DNA of 64,000 bases, taken from the NCBI GenBank assembly GCA_963995505.1, contig OZ023192.1, positions 13,933,001-13,997,000 of the forward strand, in the 5' to 3' direction. The DNA is from Hypericum androsaemum. Lineage: Eukaryota; Streptophyta; Magnoliopsida; Malpighiales; Hypericaceae. Both the position numbers and the translations under genes were made by a program. Below the pieces are notes generated by a model, which did not search any database, was not told the DNA's origin, and saw only the letters and a program-made list of their open reading frames with translations. Positions 59,667 through 64,000 of this stretch are shown piece by piece; positions within the stretch are counted from its first letter, which is position 1; each line of letters begins with the position of its first letter.

Positions 59667-60955
59667 AAGAAAAAAGTCTATTTTAGTACCTTGTGGTATC
59701 ACAAAAAATTACTTTAGTACCTTGTGATAAAAAACTCATCAATCGAGTTAAACCGACTCCAATTGACATCACTTAGGTCCACGGGCAGCTGCACGAACCT
59801 TGCCCGTTCTGTCTAGATTTTGCCTGGCCATTTGGACTAGCCACATCAGCATTTATTGATGATGTGGTGCCTTGTGGACATTCCCTTCTCCCCCTTCTCT
59901 CTCTCTCTCTCTTCTCTTTCTCTCTTCTATCTCTCTTTCTCCTCCTTCCCTCTCTTCTTCTTCTTCTTCCCAAAACCCAGCCACCTTCAACCATTCCCAC
60001 CCATAAACTCAACAACCAAAACTTAAAAATCAAATCATTTCAAATTCCCACCATTTCCTTCACGTCATAATCTACTCTCTTCCTCCTTTTTCAATTTCCC
60101 TACTCCCTCAATGGACGAGTTCGGTGTTCTAACAGAGCGGTTCGGTCTGAAGCCATAAGAGAAATCCACCCCGATGTCTGCTTCTAGACCACCGCCAGCC
60201 CCCTCCCCTGCCTGCGTCTTCAATTTCAACGCTTTTGGCGCCAACGGCCGGTCACCCCCTTCCTCCTCATTCGACTACTTTGACTCAGTCTTCTCCGCTG
60301 CGAAACCCTCCTTTGCAGACAATGACGTGTTCGGATCCTTCATTTTGAAGCGATTTTGGGGCTCCCTCCAAGTTGAAGTCCCCTCCCACGGGGCATGGGA
60401 CAAGGCGAGTCAATGGGCGAATTCGATGATTTGATGCCCGGGTTTGGGTCTTCCAGTAATGGGTATGCTCCGAACTTTTAATTCATATTGAATTTTTTTC
60501 CTTTTGATTTATGTAGTTGATGCTTTCGTTTGTTTGTTGGAGATTGAGTTGGTTTTTAGCTTTTGATGTTATATGTTAATGCATTGGCGGGAGTTATTTA
60601 TATGATTTGGGTTTCTTGATGTTAAATTGAATTATGTTATAATTTTGCTAATTAAAAAATAATGCCACCGGGGGTGATATAATTTTGGCTTTTGAGTTTT
60701 TGGATTTTTTTTGTGTGAAGGGTTGAAAGTGGCTGGGTTTGGGGAAGAGGAAGAAGAGAGAGGAAGGAGGAGAGAAGGAAGGGGGAGAGAAGGGAATGTC
60801 CAAATGGCCAGGCAAGGTCCGGGCAGAACGGACAAGGTTGGGGCAGCTACCCGTGGACCTAAGTGATGTTAATTGGCTGTGGTTGACTCGATTGATGGAT
60901 TTTTTACCACAGGATACTAAAATAATTTTTTGCGATACCACATGTTACTAAAATG
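59667..60955 (+). mobile_element. Long-TIR (Mutator-like) element with auxilin-like fragment
   Basis: Left arm AGTACCTTGTGGTATCACAA with a second copy of the TAGTACCTTGTG motif; inverted right arm with GGTATCGCAAAAAATTATTT. Both arms contain GGGCAGCT.CACG or GGGCAGCTACCCG, a block also present in the 8172 element. The 9-bp duplication was not resolved. The core holds a captured gene piece and CT-rich leader. Confidence 0.65.
60111..60470 (+). pseudogene. Captured 5' fragment of an auxilin-like gene
   Basis: Starts at ATG 60111 with DEFGVLTERFGLKP, then TAA (60156-60158) where the family has Gln, and continues in frame KSTPMSAS..., SSSFDYFDSVFSAAKPS. After a frameshift near 60415 it reads FDDLMPGFGSSSNG. 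The MDEFGVL..FGLKP start and FDDLxPGFG blocks recall plant auxilin-like J-domain proteins (clathrin uncoating). The J domain is absent. Upstream CT-rich leader was probably captured with it. Identification is from memory. Confidence 0.5.
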
Positions 60956-61008
60956 AACTTTTCTCTTTTTTATATTTACGTATTTATTGACAAAAACTCA
61001 ATTTTAAT

Positions 61009-61829
61009 TAGGGGTGAGCATTCGGGATATCCCGATCCCGAATACCGATCCCGAAAAATACCGAATACCGAATTACAAAAAAAGTCTATACCGATCCCGA
61101 ACCGAAATTATTTCGGTATCTACCGAATACCGAATTAAAATTTCGGTATAATACCGAAAATCCCGAAAATACCGAATTTGAAACCCCAAATCAAAAATCC
61201 TTATTCAAAAATCCCAAATTAAAAACCCTAAATCAAAATCTCAGATGGAAAACCCTAAATCGAAAACCCATCTCTCGCAAATGCAGGAAACCAACATGCA
61301 GCAAGTCAAAATTAGACACAAATTGACAATTTAATTGCAAAACCCCCAAATACAAAACCCTAAATCGAAGGGGAAAGAAGAGAAACTGTGAGAGAGAGAG
61401 CCGAGAGGGAGATGGATGTGGTGGGTGAGGACAGCTACGGTGGTCGCCGGTTGGTGGCTCATGGCGGTGGCTCGTGGAGGTGGCTCGCCGGATTTGGTTG
61501 GTGTGTGGATTAAAGAAGAAAGAAAATGGAAGGGGAAAGAGGGGAAACTGAGAGAGAGCCGAGAGGGAGAGGGAGAGGGATGTGGGTGGGGAGTGGGTTT
61601 TTCATTTTATATATAGGTTGGTAAACTTACATTTTAGTACTTCGGGATTTTCGGTATTACCGAAATAATACCGGTATATACCGAATTTCTACCGAATACC
61701 GAATTTACCGAAATTTTCACAAAAACCCTACCGAATTAAATCCCGAATACCGAAATCCCGATCCCGAACTCCCGAATACCGAAAAAAATACGGTAATACC
61801 GAATACCGAATACCGTTTGCACACCCCTA
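61009..61829. mobile_element. hAT-type element with CCGAATACC-rich arms
   Basis: Ends TAGGGGTGAGCA and inverted TAGGGGTGTGCA; exact 8-bp duplication ATTTTAAT (61001-61008 and 61830-61837). Subterminal arms consist of many ACCGAATACCGAA and TTTCGGTA motifs in inverted arrangement. The core (61190-61610) is GC-richer but non-coding as far as I can tell. Confidence 0.88.
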
Positions 61830-61837
61830 ATTTTAAT

Positions 61838-62760
61838 GATTTTGTAGTTAAAAAAAATTTAAACCTCTCTATTGTGATAATCTCTCTAAAGTGATATACT
61901 TATATTGTCTCAACGATATTACTTTAGAGGAGTTTATTATATATTATTATGTCCAACCAACAAGTAATTAGATCAATATATACTTAGATCAGCTAAGAAT
62001 GTCATTGTTCTAGCTTAATGTCACATGGCAGTCCACGTAAGTGCCTAGACGACGCCATTTCGACAAAAAATGAGTGAACCGAACTTGGTAGACTTAAGTG
62101 AGAAAATTAGAATAAGTTGGATCAGTTCTATTATTTTTAAACCACAGAATACGCAGATGATAATCAAAAAAATTACAAGATACTTAAGTAGACTTTTTTC
62201 TATTAAATAACATTAAAAATCAAAAAGCTCTCCCTCGCCCTTCCTCGGTTAGCCACTCAGACTTGTAAGCCTGATGCATGCATGTAGTACCTACCAGTGA
62301 GCACATAATCCGAAATCTGATGTCCGAATCCGGATTCAAAATTTTTGTTAGATTCGGATTCAGACAATTTTGTATTCGAATTCAGATTCAGATTATCCAA
62401 ATTATTTAGTTTGAATTCGGATAGTAAAAACATAAATTTGGATTATCCGAACTATCCAAACTTTTTAATTCGTGTACTTGGGTCAGGCCTGAGCTGAGCC
62501 GAATGCCCCAAATTCAGACTATACTCTCAGTATGTCTCAATCTAATTATTGGGACCATGCTATGGGTAATGGGTACCCGTCATGCGTATTTGAAAGGAGA
62601 TCAGTGGCTTGAATTATTTGGAACAATCCGCCGAGTTGGATTATTGTAAATGTTGATTTTGTTGAGAAATATTTCTTGTAATAGAGTTTGAGTGTACTTG
62701 ACTCATTAAAAAGTACAACGATATATGGAAACAAAGTTCAAATATTTTTTATAACTGAAA
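61838..62760. other. Intergenic with a decayed TTCGGATTCAGA-rich MITE
   Basis: At about 62300-62530 repeated GGATTCAGA / TTCGGATT motifs in both orientations suggest another hAT-like relic. CTCTCTATTGTGATAATCTC near 61865 is also MITE-like. No gene. Confidence 0.4.
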
Positions 62761-62768
62761 TAAAATTA

Positions 62769-62848
62769 TAAGCCTTTTGTGGTGTTGAAGCAAACATTGG
62801 TGGTAGGGAATCAGCCAATCAGGACACAAAGAGCAAGCACAATGTCCA
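62769..62848 (+). pseudogene. Lhcb1 upstream-region remnant, unit 8
   Basis: GGTGTTGAAGCAAACATTGGTGGTAGGGAATCAGCCAA matches the upstream block of units 6 and 7 (54267, 56750). The promoter and all coding sequence that should follow are missing. Confidence 0.6.
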
Positions 62849-62854
62849 AATTAT

Positions 62855-63371
62855 AGGGGATTGTTTTTTCAAATAGACAAAAAACTTGAATATTTTTCCA
62901 AAATATATAGAAATCTATACATATTCTTAAAAAATATATATATTAAAAAAAGTAACGGAGACTCCCCATTATTAATGCGTCTCCTCTTCTGTGCCACATC
63001 ATAATATAAAACAATTAACAAACCTCCGGAGTTGATTATCTCGGAATGAAAGCAATTAATAGGGCGTCTCCTTTCCCAATTAACACGAGACCTTGAGGAG
63101 CATGCTACACAAAACAGCTAAAAGGATAAGTCGACTATTACAAGGATTTCACGACGAATTTTATCCTGTAGTCGCAAGAAATGAGGTTAGCAACCGGATC
63201 TATAGTAGAGACATTTGGCGGGGGAAGAGCGACCTAGTATCTTTCGAGTTTCATAAGCTTTCTGCATGTTAGCAAAAAAAATTTTTGCGGGTTGATTTCC
63301 ATGTAACTTTTTTATTATTTTCCTTACTTTTGCATTAATAAAGGCGGACTTATTTAAAAAAATTGTGGAAA
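62855..63371. other. Replacement DNA where a gene should be
   Basis: Begins like the 42793 fold-back element (GGGGATTGTTTTTTCAAATAGAC; GGAGACTCCCC / GGCGTCTCC blocks). The rest is unrecognised. No Lhcb1 coding sequence is left. Confidence 0.4.
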
Positions 63372-63540
63372 TTGGTTCTGGAATTACTGGAGACTTTTGG
63401 ATTGGATTTCTTGTGCAATATGTGAATTGCACCAATTTTAGCACCTTCCAGATTCTTTATTATATCCATTAACAAAATGGAGACTTCTTAGCCAGATCTC
63501 TATGTATGCCGGTGTTGTGGAATCTAGGAAATTGTTTTGT
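63372..63540 (+). pseudogene. Lhcb1 3'-flank remnant, unit 8
   Basis: CTGGAATTACTGGAGAC, TTTCTTGTGCAATATGTGAATTGCACC, then TTAGCACCTTCCAGATTC and AACAAAATGGAGAC align with the 3' flank of copies 2 and 6 (for example 55438-55520). Confidence 0.7.
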
Positions 63541-64000
63541 ATTCCTCTTAGGCAACATCCTTGGACATGAATTTTCTCTGAGTTACAATTAACGAGAAAA
63601 CTCCAACACAAACTAACAACAAATTTTAGACTCTTGGATACGATCGTCGGATAGGAGTAAGAGGTGTCATTCAGAACATAATGGATCATATTAACCATTA
63701 AAAAAAATTAACTACTAGTAACAGGTGAAAAGTACCTACACAAAATATCTTATCTAAAATCTCAAGAGATTGATTCTCAAAAACAAATCTCAAGAGATTG
63801 ACAAAGTAAGATGTTAGCAACCAATCCGTACAGATTGCTTGGGACCATAGCCGTGTAACAAATGTTAAACTAATATATTGACAGAGATACAAGTGGCCAG
63901 AGATTGCACGAGGAAACGGACAGCCATAAGACCAAAGTCCAAAAGCTGTATAACTGAAATAAAATTCTCCGCAGGTCGTGTCAAGTAATTAGGCTTGTGA
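63541..64000 (+). other. Continuation of the array: distal upstream block
   Basis: From about 63760 the sequence repeats 56420-56620 (GATTGACAAAG..AAGATGTTAGC; GGACCATAGCCGTGTAAC), so another unit may begin beyond the window. Confidence 0.55.

Noticed and set aside
63965..64000. GGTCGTGTCAAGTAATTAGG at the window end, resembling the Lhcb1 RVKYLG coding region
   Set aside because: The surrounding bases align better to non-coding spacer at about 56590-56640, so the likeness to coding sequence is coincidental.

Overview
The window is nuclear DNA from a flowering plant, most likely a eudicot. It holds plant-type split genes, intron-less LHCII genes with chloroplast transit peptides, and many plant transposable elements (Ty1-copia, LINE, SINE, TRIM, Mutator-like and hAT). 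Nothing identifies the species.

Layout. 1-2.6 kb is retrotransposon debris. 4.1-7.3 kb is a two-exon gene for a small membrane protein of unknown function. 8-15.8 kb is almost all repeats. 16.8-17.6 kb (minus strand) is an intron-less gene for an MGCC-type, probably lipid-anchored protein. 19.6-21.8 kb (minus) is a four-exon 2-oxoglutarate/Fe(II) dioxygenase gene with a hAT MITE and a TRIM-like element in its introns. 22.6-23.9 kb is a Mutator-like element carrying a piece of a MOS2-like gene.

From about 25.4 kb to the end the window is a tandem array of Lhcb1 genes (major light-harvesting chlorophyll a/b protein of photosystem II), all on the plus strand. Five copies have intact 268-codon ORFs: 25978, 28618, 46734, 49592 and 54540. 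A sixth (33.3/36.6 kb) lost its start codon, carries a frameshift and is split by a gag-only LTR retrotransposon. Two further units (about 57 kb and 62.8-63.5 kb) survive only as remnants. After subtracting insertions the ancestral repeat is roughly 2-3 kb: promoter with CCAAT and TATA boxes, Lhcb1, 3' flank, and an old RNase H-domain relic. The copy at 46734 has an intact ORF, but the proximal promoter shared by its sisters is deleted.

The array has repeatedly been a target for insertion: a 5'-truncated LINE, the gag-only element, a full-length but disabled copia element flanked by an unusual 68-bp duplication, a 1.1-kb fold-back Mutator-like element, a second member of the gene-capturing Mutator-like family (carrying a BRUTUS-like hemerythrin fragment), hAT MITEs and others. 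Target-site duplications were readable for most of these. Between the last two Lhcb1 remnants lie a possible 41-codon membrane microprotein gene (57.8-58.7 kb), an element with an auxilin-like gene fragment (59.7-61.0 kb) and a hAT element (61.0-61.8 kb).

All coordinates, splice sites and identities were read by eye from the sequence and from memory of the families. No alignment or database search was run.
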